DNA of 7,765 bases from an uncultured Lachnospiraceae bacterium (GCA_910583815.1 CAJTZB010000122.1:1-7765); one strand, 5' to 3'. Positions 1-6,859 are shown, counted from the stretch's first letter. The notes: generated by a model not told the origin, from the letters alone. Translations and numbers: made by a program.

Positions 1-1262
1 AGATACAGCATAGATGCAACCGCATCCATACGGATACCATCTGCATGGAACTGCTCTACCCAATAAAGTGCATTGGCAATCAAGAAGTTTGACACCTGCG
101 GCCTTGCATAGTTATAAATCAGCGTTCCCCAGTGCGGATGCTCTCCCTGACGCTTGTCCTTATGCTCATACAGGCAAGTACCGTCAAAGTTTGCCAGCCC
201 GAATGCATCCTTTGGAAAATGTGCCGGAACCCAGTCCAGAATAACTCCTATGCCTTTCTGGTGCATATAGTCCATGAAATACATAAAATCCTGCGGCGTT
301 CCATAGCGAGAAGTAGGCGAATAATACCCAGTGACCTGATAGCCCCATGAGCCGTCAAACGGATGTTCCATGACCGGCATCAGCTCAATGTGCGTATAGC
401 CCATTTCTTTTACATAATCAGCAAGCATCACGGCAAGTTCTCTGTAGTTGTAAAAGCTTCCATCCTCTTCCGTCGGCTTTTTCCAGGAACCCAAATGTAC
501 TTCATAGATATTCATTGGCCCATCCAGAGGATTTTTCTTTTTCCGATTCTCCAGATACTCCTTGTCCGTCCATGTAAAACCTGAAAGACTGCATACAACT
601 GAAGCATTTTCCGGACGTTTCTGCGATAAGCTTGCATATGGATCTGATTTCAGTACGGTAGCGCCGCCTTTTATGCGGATTTCGTACTTATACAGGTCTC
701 CTTCCTTCATTCCCGGAATAAACAGAGAGAATATTCCGGAGTCCCCCTGCAGCTCCATCATATGGCATCTTCCATCCCAAAGGTTGAAATCGCCAACAAC
801 ACTGACACGCATTGCATTCGGCGCCCATACCGCAAACAACACGCCTTCCACACCGGAAACCGTCTTCTTATGCGCTCCAAGCATCTGATAGACCTCATAG
901 TGGATTCCCTTTGAAAACAAATCCAGCTCCTTTTCAGGAAGTGCAGGAGAAAATGTATATGGGTCCTCTCTCTCAACTTCCGTGCCATCCTCATAAGAAA
1001 CCAGATAGGTGTAGCCAGGCTGTTTTGCCCCAGGCAGCAGAATACCATAGACACCAGCATCATCCAGACGCGACATCTGCTCTGTCTTTCCGGTTTTTTT
1101 CATCTTCAGCATTACATTGGACGCATCAGGAAAAAAGCAGCAGATACGAATACCATCCTCCGTTTTGTGCGGTCCAAGCACTTCAAACGGATGCTTTAAA
1201 TCCGAATAAACCAGACCTTCCACTTGCTCCCAATTCGTTTTTTGGACCAATAGTTCTTCCAT
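1..1262 (-). CDS. glgB: 1,4-alpha-glucan branching enzyme GlgB (3' end cut by window edge)
   Basis: Cytoplasmic GH13-family enzyme that cuts alpha-1,4-glucan chains and re-attaches them by alpha-1,6 bonds, making glycogen branches. The first 420 residues are visible. Residues about 20-115 resemble the GlgB N1 module (HPFEVLGPH at 24-32). Residues about 120-225 are the CBM48-like N2 module (FAVWAPNA 143-150, VVGDFNLWDG 155-164). The catalytic barrel begins near 250 (IYEVHLGSW 252-260). GH13 region I is ILDWVPAHF (341-349, Asp343 and His348). Region II is GIRMDAVASM (409-418), with Arg411 and the nucleophile Asp413. The general acid Glu, the third carboxylate and the C-terminal domain lie beyond the left edge. 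Family members usually have about 630-730 residues, so roughly a third or more is missing. The ATG start (1260-1262) has AGGAGG (1269-1274) 6 nt upstream. It is the third gene of the manA operon, 17 bp after the YesL-like gene. Family identity is very secure. Confidence 0.96.
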   Translation of the reverse strand, partial: MEELLVQKTNWEQVEGLVYSDLKHPFEVLGPHKTEDGIRICCFFPDASNVMLKMKKTGKTEQMSRLDDAGVYGILLPGAKQPGYTYLVSYEDGTEVEREDPYTFSPALPEKELDLFSKGIHYEVYQMLGAHKKTVSGVEGVLFAVWAPNAMRVSVVGDFNLWDGRCHMMELQGDSGIFSLFIPGMKEGDLYKYEIRIKGGATVLKSDPYASLSQKRPENASVVCSLSGFTWTDKEYLENRKKKNPLDGPMNIYEVHLGSWKKPTEEDGSFYNYRELAVMLADYVKEMGYTHIELMPVMEHPFDGSWGYQVTGYYSPTSRYGTPQDFMYFMDYMHQKGIGVILDWVPAHFPKDAFGLANFDGTCLYEHKDKRQGEHPHWGTLIYNYARPQVSNFLIANALYWVEQFHADGIRMDAVASMLY

Positions 1263-1279
1263 AAATTCCCTCCTACCTT

Positions 1280-1945
1280 CTACTCTAAATACCATTCATC
1301 TTTCTCTGGAGATTCTCCACCTTCACTTTCTCCCTTTGCGGGCATGTACTTTTTGAACACTCGCTCTATCAAAAATGAAGCCAAAAGCGTTCCTGCCACT
1401 GGTAGAATAAAAATACCGATCGGGACAATATAGCTCCCAAGCAATACTGCCATACAAATCACAAGCAACACAACCGTTGTCGGCATATGTTTTGTGGACA
1501 TAAAAAACGAGCTTTTTAAAATCCGTCCAAACGGCATGTCAAAGCGGGACAGCACCGGGCAAAGATACAGGAAAATACCACAAATCAAAAATGCGATAAC
1601 CAGAAAAACGCCGATCATCATGCTTCCGCTTGACTGCTGCTCTTGTGTCAGCAGCCATGCATACCTGAAATCGATATACATAACGAGCGCAGCAACTATG
1701 CCAATAATTGAAAAGATAGAACCCTGTCTGAAATTCCTTTTAAAAGAACGAAAAAATTCTTTGACCGCATAGCTTCTCTCTCTTCGGATTACCTTGACAA
1801 CCGTATAGTAAAGCGCTGTCGTTGCAGGCACAATCGTAACAAGCGGAATGCATAGCAGCAGCCAAAGCAGGTTTATCACAAACATATCAAAGGCCTTTCC
1901 CATAAAGGAAAAAAAGCCGTTCTCCGGATTCAGGAAATTACTCAT
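1280..1945 (-). CDS. YesL-family (DUF624) integral membrane protein
   Basis: Membrane protein of 221 residues and unknown molecular function. The N-terminal block matches the YesL/DUF624 pattern: FLNPENGFFSFMGKAFD, then a hydrophobic LLWLLLCIPLVTIVPATTAL stretch, ALYYTVVKVIRRE, and a basic FFRSFKRNFRQ loop. About five membrane segments can be seen, near residues 21-44, 76-94, 109-132, 154-172 and 174-192. An acidic cytoplasm-like tail follows (GESEGGESPEKDEWYLE). YesL-type genes usually sit with carbohydrate uptake or glycoside-degradation genes, so a role linked to sugar transport is plausible but unproven. An in-frame ATG six codons earlier (1963) is possible, but the ATG at 1945 is preferred because GGAGGAGG (1952-1959) lies 6 nt upstream. 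That start overlaps the end of manA in ATGAGTAA, which suggests translational coupling. Confidence 0.88.
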   Translation of the reverse strand: MSNFLNPENGFFSFMGKAFDMFVINLLWLLLCIPLVTIVPATTALYYTVVKVIRRERSYAVKEFFRSFKRNFRQGSIFSIIGIVAALVMYIDFRYAWLLTQEQQSSGSMMIGVFLVIAFLICGIFLYLCPVLSRFDMPFGRILKSSFFMSTKHMPTTVVLLVICMAVLLGSYIVPIGIFILPVAGTLLASFLIERVFKKYMPAKGESEGGESPEKDEWYLE

Positions 1946-2888
1946 GTGCCGCCTCCTCCGCATAGGAAGAAATAAATGTCATTTTCCCGGTAAGCACATA
2001 GGTGCCATAACCGGATGGCAATATAAAATGGTCGCCCTTCTTTACTTCTCTTCCGTCTACAGTCCCCTCGCCTTCAATTATGCTGCAAAGCCGGTAAATG
2101 CCGTTTGTATCAAACGCTGCCGTCCCGGAAAGTTCTGTCTTTTCTACTGTATAATATCCGCAGGAAACAAGACGTTCCGTTGCTGCATCTCCTTGGCGGA
2201 ATACGGCTTTTCCTTCATTTTGCTCCTCATGCGGACAAGTAATGACATCAATACTCTTTTCAATATGAAGCTCTCTTGGCTTGCCGCTCTGCAGACGCCC
2301 ATAATCGTACAGGCGATATGTTACATCGCTGCTTTGCTGCGTCTCTAAAATCAGAGTACCTGCCTTGATTGCATGCACTGTGCCAGGATTGATTTGGAAA
2401 AAGTCTCCTTTTTTAATTGGGCGTACCCGAATCAGCTCTTCCCAGCGGTTCTCTTCAATCATCTGCCGCAAATCTTCTTTGCTTTTTGCATTATGCCCGA
2501 TAACAATCACCGCGTCTTCATCGCAGTCCAAAATATACCAACATTCCGTTTTGCCAAGCGCGCCGTTCTCATGTTTGGCAGCATAGCTGTCATCCGGATG
2601 CACCTGAATACTCAGATCTGACCTTGCATCAATAATTTTAACTAAAAGAGGAAATACCTCTTCGTTGCTGTTTCCAAACAGCTCCCGATGCTCTGCAAAC
2701 AAACGGCTTAACGTCCATCCATCGTATGTACCGCCCAAAATCCTGCCGTCACCGTTTGGATGTGCGCTGATTGCCCAGCACTCTCCGGTATCATCTCCCG
2801 GAATCTGATAGCCATATTCTTTTGCCATACGGTTTCCGCCCCAAATCATCTGCTTGAATACCGGCTGCAAATATAATAGTTCCTTCAT
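1938..2888 (-). CDS. manA: Mannose-6-phosphate isomerase, class I (short Bacillus type)
   Basis: Zinc-dependent cytoplasmic enzyme that interconverts mannose 6-phosphate and fructose 6-phosphate, feeding mannose into glycolysis or supplying mannose 6-phosphate for glycan synthesis. It has 316 residues, the usual length of the short Firmicute form. Visible signatures are the opening LQPVFKQMIWGGNRMAKEYG, the metal-site motif SIQVHPDD (Gln95, His97), GKTECWYIL (Glu115) and NPGTVHAIKAG (His172). The active-site arginine is in TYRLYDYGR (Arg192). The C-terminal part is a second cupin-like region ending in GEGTVDGREVKKGDHFILPSG. The start ATG is preceded by GAGAGG (2893-2898) only 4 nt away, a slightly tight spacing, with a leader hairpin just upstream. 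It is the first gene of an operon with the YesL-like gene and glgB. Its own promoter is at 3019-3047, and read-through from the ABC operon is also possible because no terminator separates them. Confidence 0.95.
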   Translation of the reverse strand: MKELLYLQPVFKQMIWGGNRMAKEYGYQIPGDDTGECWAISAHPNGDGRILGGTYDGWTLSRLFAEHRELFGNSNEEVFPLLVKIIDARSDLSIQVHPDDSYAAKHENGALGKTECWYILDCDEDAVIVIGHNAKSKEDLRQMIEENRWEELIRVRPIKKGDFFQINPGTVHAIKAGTLILETQQSSDVTYRLYDYGRLQSGKPRELHIEKSIDVITCPHEEQNEGKAVFRQGDAATERLVSCGYYTVEKTELSGTAAFDTNGIYRLCSIIEGEGTVDGREVKKGDHFILPSGYGTYVLTGKMTFISSYAEEAAHE

Positions 2889-2904
2889 ATTTCCTCTCTT
2901 TTCT

Positions 2905-2949
2905 GCTGCTTAAGCAGCACCTGCTCAGGCAGCATCCACTTAAACAGCA
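2905..2949 (-). repeat. Three tandem 15-nt units in the manA leader, each able to form a hairpin
   Basis: On the minus strand the units are TGCTGTTTAAGTGGA, TGCTGCCTGAGCAGG and TGCTGCTTAAGCAGC. Together they fit the consensus TGCTGYYTRAGYRGN except in the last codon. The last unit lies in a perfect 16-bp palindrome (2904-2919, TGCTGCTTAAGCAGCA) that would give a 6-bp stem with a UUAA loop, ending 5 nt upstream of the manA GAGAGG site. The middle unit can form CTGC-CTGA-GCAG. The first unit can keep the same stem only through G-U pairs. There is no U-run, so this is not an intrinsic terminator. A role in manA translation or mRNA stability is inference. Confidence 0.7.
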
Positions 2950-3007
2950 CAATAACAGCTGCCTTCCAACTCCCAGTGCCAAAAGCCGCCTGATGTCCAA
3001 AACCCTA

Positions 3008-3024
3008 TATGATATTCTATCATA
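3008..3024. promoter_or_regulatory. Operator-like inverted repeat over the manA promoter
   Basis: TATGATATTCTATCATA is a perfect 7-bp inverted repeat with a 3-bp centre. One half-site is the -10 box of the manA promoter, and the other covers the predicted transcription start and first transcribed bases. That is where a repressor would block initiation. No regulator gene is in the window, so the binding protein is unknown. The arms are AT-rich, so chance similarity to a -10 box is a real alternative. Confidence 0.5.
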
Positions 3025-3047
3025 ACACATTTTACTGAAACTGTGAA
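3019..3047 (-). promoter_or_regulatory. Sigma-A type promoter for manA-yesL-like-glgB
   Basis: On the minus strand there is a -35 box TTCACA (3042-3047, 5 of 6 to TTGACA), a 17-bp spacer and an extended -10 box TGT-TATGAT (-10 hexamer 3019-3024, 5 of 6 to TATAAT). The -35 and part of the spacer lie within the last codons and stop of the second ABC gene. Transcription should start near 3012, giving a manA leader of about 124 nt. Confidence 0.72.
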
Positions 3048-4822
3048 GCATACATCTGGTAGTAAACGCCTTTTTTTTGCATCAGTTCCTGATGGGAACC
3101 TCTCTCCGCAATCGTTCCGCCTTCCACAACTAAAATCTGGTCGGCATGTTCAATCGTAGACAGGCGGTGTGCAATAATAAAACAAGTTTTTCCTTCCATC
3201 AGCTTTTCCATTGCTTTCTGAATCCGGAGTTCGGTTCTGGTATCAACATTTGATGTCGCTTCATCCAAAATCAGCATCCTTGCATGAAGCAGCATTGCCC
3301 TTGCAATTGTCAAAAGCTGTTTCTGTCCTTTGGAAATATTGACTCCGTCTTCTGTCAGCACGGTTTCATAGCCTTCTGGCAGCCTCATAATATAAGAGTG
3401 AATTCTTGCTGCTTTTGCAGCTTCCACAACTTCCTCTCTTGTTGCATCTTCTCTGCCATAAGCAATGTTTTCAAAAATCGTGCCGCCAAATACCCAGGTA
3501 TCCTGCAGCACCATTGCATAGGCACGCCGCAGGCTGCTTCTGGTCAGTTCCCTGTTTTCCAAGCCATCAATCCGTATTTCCCCTTTCTGAGGGTCATAAA
3601 AACGCATCAAGAGATTGATTAGTGTTGTTTTTCCGGCACCTGTCGGTCCAACTACCGCAATCAGCTTCCCCTTTGGAACATACAGCGAAAAGCCCTTTAA
3701 AATCAGCTTTTCATCCGTATAGCCAAACGAAATATCCGAAATCTCTACTTCACCCTCGACGTCAGAGAGTTCCTTTGCTCCATAGACATCTGCCGCTTCA
3801 CACTCCTCGTTCAAAATGCGGAATACTCTTTCTGCCGCCGCCAGCGCAGACTGAAGCTCTCCCATAATATTTGCCGCTTCATTGATTGGGCCGGAAAACT
3901 TTCTTGAATACAGCACAAACGAAGAAATATCACCGAGTGTCAGAAGTTCTGCCAGATACAGTGCAGCACCAAACACCGTAACAAGTGTCAATGACAGATT
4001 ATTGATAAAGTTTACGGTCGGTCCCATTGCTGCACTGCAATAGTCCGCATCATAATAAGCATCTATCGCCGCCTTGTTAATGGAAGCAAAGCGTTCCTGC
4101 ATCACATCTTCCCTTGCATATGCCTGAATCACCTTCTGCCCCGTCACGATTTCTTCCACAAAACCGTTCATCTCTCCTAATTTTGCAGAACGTTTTGAAA
4201 AACGAGGCCTTGTCTTTTTTGTCATATATTTTGTATAAAAAACAGAAAGCGGGATTGTCACAAGCATAACAAGTACAAGTACTGGGGCAATTGTCACCAT
4301 CATAAGAAAAGAGCCGATAACTGTTACAACGCTTGCACAAATCTGTATGACATCATTGGAAAGTGAGGTATTGATTACATCAATATCATAAGAAATCCGG
4401 CTGATAATATCACCGGATTGGTGCGTATCAAAAAATCCAACCGGAAGCTCCATCAGTTTGTCAAATACATCCTGCCGCATACGGCATACCGTCTTCTGCG
4501 TAATCGTACGCATCAAGAGTGAAAGCCCATAGGAAAGCGCCGACGAAACCACATAAAATAATATCATCAGGCGAACATAGTAAAATACTGTATCAAACTG
4601 TACCATCCCGGCACCGGCAATCGCATCGACTGCATTGCCGGACAGTTTCGGCCCGACAAGCGCAAACAGATTGCTGCTGACAGTAAGCACAAATGCCAGA
4701 AACAGCAGCCATTTATGATATTCCAAGTAATTCCAAAGACCTCTCAATGCTTTCTTTGGATCTTTTGCCTTTTCCACTGCCTTTTTATTTGCAGGGCCGG
4801 TCTGCCCTGGCTGTGACGCCAT
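3032..4822 (-). CDS. ABC exporter half-transporter, subunit with canonical Walker B (TMD-NBD)
   Basis: Half-transporter of 596 residues: a basic N-terminal extension (about 1-35), six membrane segments (near 38-58, 80-103, 157-178, 180-200, 268-292, 298-318) and a C-terminal ATPase domain from about 355. The ATPase motifs are the A-loop FGY (366-368), Walker A GPTGAGKT (392-399), Q-loop Gln440, signature NISKGQKQ (495-502), Walker B MLILDE with the catalytic Glu521, D-loop SNVD, and switch His552. The signature reads SKGQ instead of SGGQ. Together with the partner's defects this marks a heterodimer with one fully active and one degenerate ATP site, as in the LmrCD, BmrCD and TM287/288 group. 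The substrate cannot be told from sequence; drugs, lipids or peptides are all possible. The ATG start has GGGGGAG (4829-4835) 6 nt upstream and lies 30 bp after the partner gene, so the two are surely co-transcribed. Confidence 0.95.
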   Translation of the reverse strand: MASQPGQTGPANKKAVEKAKDPKKALRGLWNYLEYHKWLLFLAFVLTVSSNLFALVGPKLSGNAVDAIAGAGMVQFDTVFYYVRLMILFYVVSSALSYGLSLLMRTITQKTVCRMRQDVFDKLMELPVGFFDTHQSGDIISRISYDIDVINTSLSNDVIQICASVVTVIGSFLMMVTIAPVLVLVMLVTIPLSVFYTKYMTKKTRPRFSKRSAKLGEMNGFVEEIVTGQKVIQAYAREDVMQERFASINKAAIDAYYDADYCSAAMGPTVNFINNLSLTLVTVFGAALYLAELLTLGDISSFVLYSRKFSGPINEAANIMGELQSALAAAERVFRILNEECEAADVYGAKELSDVEGEVEISDISFGYTDEKLILKGFSLYVPKGKLIAVVGPTGAGKTTLINLLMRFYDPQKGEIRIDGLENRELTRSSLRRAYAMVLQDTWVFGGTIFENIAYGREDATREEVVEAAKAARIHSYIMRLPEGYETVLTEDGVNISKGQKQLLTIARAMLLHARMLILDEATSNVDTRTELRIQKAMEKLMEGKTCFIIAHRLSTIEHADQILVVEGGTIAERGSHQELMQKKGVYYQMYASQFQ

Positions 4823-4852
4823 AGCCTTCTCCCCCTTTACTTTTTCTATAGG

Positions 4853-6640
4853 TTATGCTGTCAGATGAAGTCCCAGCTGAGACTCCGCAATTTCCTGATA
4901 CACTTCACATTGCCTAAGCAGATCCTCATGAGAACCGAGACCAATTATCTCCCCATCCTCTAGCACCAGTATTTTTGTACACTGCATCACGGAACTGATT
5001 CTTTGGGCAATTGTAATCATTGTTGTCCCTGCATACTGTTCCTTGATTTGCTTTCTTATGTAAGCATCCGTTTTATAATCCAGTGCGGAAGAAGCATCGT
5101 CAAGCAGCAAAAGTTCCGGCTTGCCAGCAAGCGCCCTTGCTACCAAAAGCCGTTGTTTCTGTCCTCCGCTGAAATTGGCTCCTTTGATTGCCGCCATATG
5201 CGAAAAACCGCCGTCCTTTTCCATAATAAACTCAAACGCCTTTGCCTGTTCTGCTGCTGTTTCAAGACGTTCTTTCGGAAGTTCCCTTCCAAAGCGGATA
5301 TTTTCTTCAATTGTATCCGCAAACAAAACATCATTTTGAAATGCCACGCCAAATTTCTCTCTTAGTTCATGCAGTCCATAGTTTTTAATGTTTTTCCCAT
5401 CTACCCGTATCTCACCCTCGTCTACATCATAAAAACGCATCAAAAGATTAAATATTGTCGTTTTGCCGGAACCGGTAGCACCAATAATGCCAAGCGTCTC
5501 TCCTGCATACAGAGTAAAACTAATATGTCTTAAACAATATTTATCCTCTCCCGCCTTATATCCAAAGGAAACATCCTTAAATTCTACTTTTGCAGGTATG
5601 GTCTGATTGTCTGTATCAGGCTGAAACGTTCCCTCTTGCTCCACTCCTGCCTCTTCGGTGCCTTGTGATATATCTACCGGCAAATCATTTTCCGCGGACA
5701 AAATAGCATCCATCCGCACTGCAGATGCTGATGCTTTTGATATTACAACAAAAATTCGGTTGATAGAAATCACAGCATTTAAAATCATCGTAAAATAAGT
5801 AAGAAATGCAACGATTTTACCCGGCTCTGATACTCCTGCATTGACACGGAAAGCACCTACTGCAATTACTGCTGTCAGTCCCAAGTTCAGACAAAGGTTT
5901 AAAAGCGGACCGGATGCCGCCATAACACCAGAAGCTGCCAGTTCTCTCTCAGCTACGGCTTCGTTCGCCTTTTTAAAACGCTTCTTTTCATATTCCGCTT
6001 TGGATAATGCCTTAATCACGCGGATACCTGCAACATCCTCACGCACCGTACGTACCATGACATCAGCAGCCTGCTGCACTTTGCCATAGAGCGGAATTCC
6101 CTTTTTAGAAATAAAATACACGATAAACGCAATAAACGGAAGCGTTGCCGCGAGCACAAGCGTCAGTACCGGCTCTAATGCTACCGTAATAAACAGCCCG
6201 CCTATGATAATCATCGGCGCACGCACTCCCATCCTCTGCATCATATTGATTGCATGATGGACATTATAAGAATCCGAGGTCATACGCGAAATCAAAGAGG
6301 GAATGCCTATATCGTCTGTCTGTCTTCCGGAAAGTGTCATAATTTTCTGAAATAAATCATAGCGCAGGCGCTCTATTGCATTTTTGGAAACTTCTGCCGC
6401 CTTCCGGTTCGCAAAAACGTTAAACATCCTGACACCAAGCGCAAGCAAAAACATCAAAAAACCCCAATAAACAAGCGGCGCTATCTGCTCTGTCTGCTTC
6501 ACTTCCGGAATAATATCATCCAAAATATGCGCCAGAATCCACGGCATAAACAGCTCCGCCACTGCGGCAGCCACTTTCACTATAAATCCAAAAAGCATCT
6601 GCCATTGATATATTTTTAGATAAGAAAGAATCCGCTTCAC
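4853..6640 (-). CDS. ABC exporter half-transporter, subunit with degenerate ATPase site (TMD-NBD)
   Basis: Half-transporter of 595 residues from a GTG start, nearly the same length as its partner downstream. Six membrane segments (near 16-40, 54-76, 141-162, 163-180, 238-264, 275-300) precede an ATPase domain from about 350. The ATPase motifs are A-loop FGY, Walker A GATGSGKT (387-394), Q-loop Gln435, canonical signature FSGGQKQR (490-497) and Walker B LLLLDD. Asp515 replaces the catalytic Glu, and the switch position is Gln546 in TIAQR rather than His. Its own Walker motifs therefore form the non-hydrolytic site. Its intact signature completes the active site with the partner's Walker motifs. 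The linker between membrane and ATPase domains (about 312-350) is long and acidic. It is the first gene of the operon. The frame stays open upstream to an ATG at 6838, but that extension runs through a terminator and a promoter and is not believed. Confidence 0.94.
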   Translation of the reverse strand: MKRILSYLKIYQWQMLFGFIVKVAAAVAELFMPWILAHILDDIIPEVKQTEQIAPLVYWGFLMFLLALGVRMFNVFANRKAAEVSKNAIERLRYDLFQKIMTLSGRQTDDIGIPSLISRMTSDSYNVHHAINMMQRMGVRAPMIIIGGLFITVALEPVLTLVLAATLPFIAFIVYFISKKGIPLYGKVQQAADVMVRTVREDVAGIRVIKALSKAEYEKKRFKKANEAVAERELAASGVMAASGPLLNLCLNLGLTAVIAVGAFRVNAGVSEPGKIVAFLTYFTMILNAVISINRIFVVISKASASAVRMDAILSAENDLPVDISQGTEEAGVEQEGTFQPDTDNQTIPAKVEFKDVSFGYKAGEDKYCLRHISFTLYAGETLGIIGATGSGKTTIFNLLMRFYDVDEGEIRVDGKNIKNYGLHELREKFGVAFQNDVLFADTIEENIRFGRELPKERLETAAEQAKAFEFIMEKDGGFSHMAAIKGANFSGGQKQRLLVARALAGKPELLLLDDASSALDYKTDAYIRKQIKEQYAGTTMITIAQRISSVMQCTKILVLEDGEIIGLGSHEDLLRQCEVYQEIAESQLGLHLTA

Positions 6641-6653
6641 AGAAATCCCCTCC
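6638..6653 (-). promoter_or_regulatory. Ribosome binding site that fixes the GTG start of the first ABC gene
   Basis: GGAGGGG (6647-6653) lies 6 nt before GTG (6638-6640), which opens VKRILSYLKIYQWQ, a typical half-transporter N-terminus. The in-frame ATG ten codons earlier (MEANILEGIS) has no such site and falls at about the predicted transcription start. The still earlier ATG at 6838 lies upstream of the terminator. Confidence 0.85.
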
Positions 6654-6672
6654 AAAATATTTGCTTCCATAT

Positions 6673-6701
6673 AGTATATCTGCTTTCTGGCATTCCTGCA
6701 A
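6673..6701 (-). promoter_or_regulatory. Probable promoter of the ABC exporter operon
   Basis: On the minus strand the boxes are TTGCAG (6696-6701), a 17-bp spacer and TATACT (6673-6678, 5 of 6 to TATAAT). The -35 box is weak (3 of 6). The predicted start near 6666 gives a leader of about 26 nt, enough for the GGAGGGG site. A small dyad ATATA-G-TATAT (6669-6679) overlaps the -10 box. A perfect 10-bp palindrome AAGGCGCCTT (6742-6751) lies about 40 bp upstream of the -35 box. Either could be a regulator site, but both are short. Confidence 0.5.
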
Positions 6702-6761
6702 TACATACTTTTATTTATACGGCGTATCGCGTCGCTTGATAAAGGCGCCTTCTTAACACAC

Positions 6762-6801
6762 AAAAAAGAGGAGCCAGAAAATTTTCTGACATCCTCTTTT
6801 T
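6762..6801 (-). terminator. Intrinsic terminator after the secreted-protein gene, nearly symmetric
   Basis: The minus-strand RNA can form a 10-bp stem AAAAAGAGGA / TCCTCTTTTT (6792-6801 with 6763-6772). It is capped by an inner palindrome CAGAAAATTTTCTG (6775-6788) and ends in a run of six U. It starts about 60 nt after the stop of the secreted-protein gene and separates that unit from the ABC operon. The stem with its flanking T-run also reads as a terminator on the plus strand, but no plus-strand gene is seen to use it. Confidence 0.8.
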
Positions 6802-6859
6802 GTTTTAAGAAAAACTGCACTATAAAATGCATGCACAAAAAACACTGTCTTTCACTGTT

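Noticed and set aside
1..1264. Several plus-strand and one minus-strand open frames of 70-150 codons in the first 1.3 kb
   Set aside because: They are antisense or out-of-frame shadows of glgB, whose frame is continuous and full of family motifs but has no stop inside the window.
1946..1963. Earlier ATG for the YesL-like gene giving an MRRRRH start
   Set aside because: The GGAGGAGG site lies between this ATG and the next one, so it serves the downstream ATG at 1945. The arginine run is the site's own sequence translated.
2889..3018. Riboswitch in the 124-nt manA leader
   Set aside because: No conserved core of a riboswitch class that I know is visible, and there is no terminator or anti-terminator pair with a U-run. 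Only the small tandem hairpins are seen.
5003..5365. Plus-strand frame of 120 codons opposite the first ABC subunit's ATPase domain
   Set aside because: It is antisense to a strongly conserved domain, has no ribosome binding site and no recognisable protein features.
6641..6838. N-terminal extension of the first ABC subunit starting at an ATG at 6838
   Set aside because: It would read through the intrinsic terminator and the promoter, has no ribosome binding site, and is not like the start of a half-transporter. The GTG at 6640 with GGAGGGG fits.
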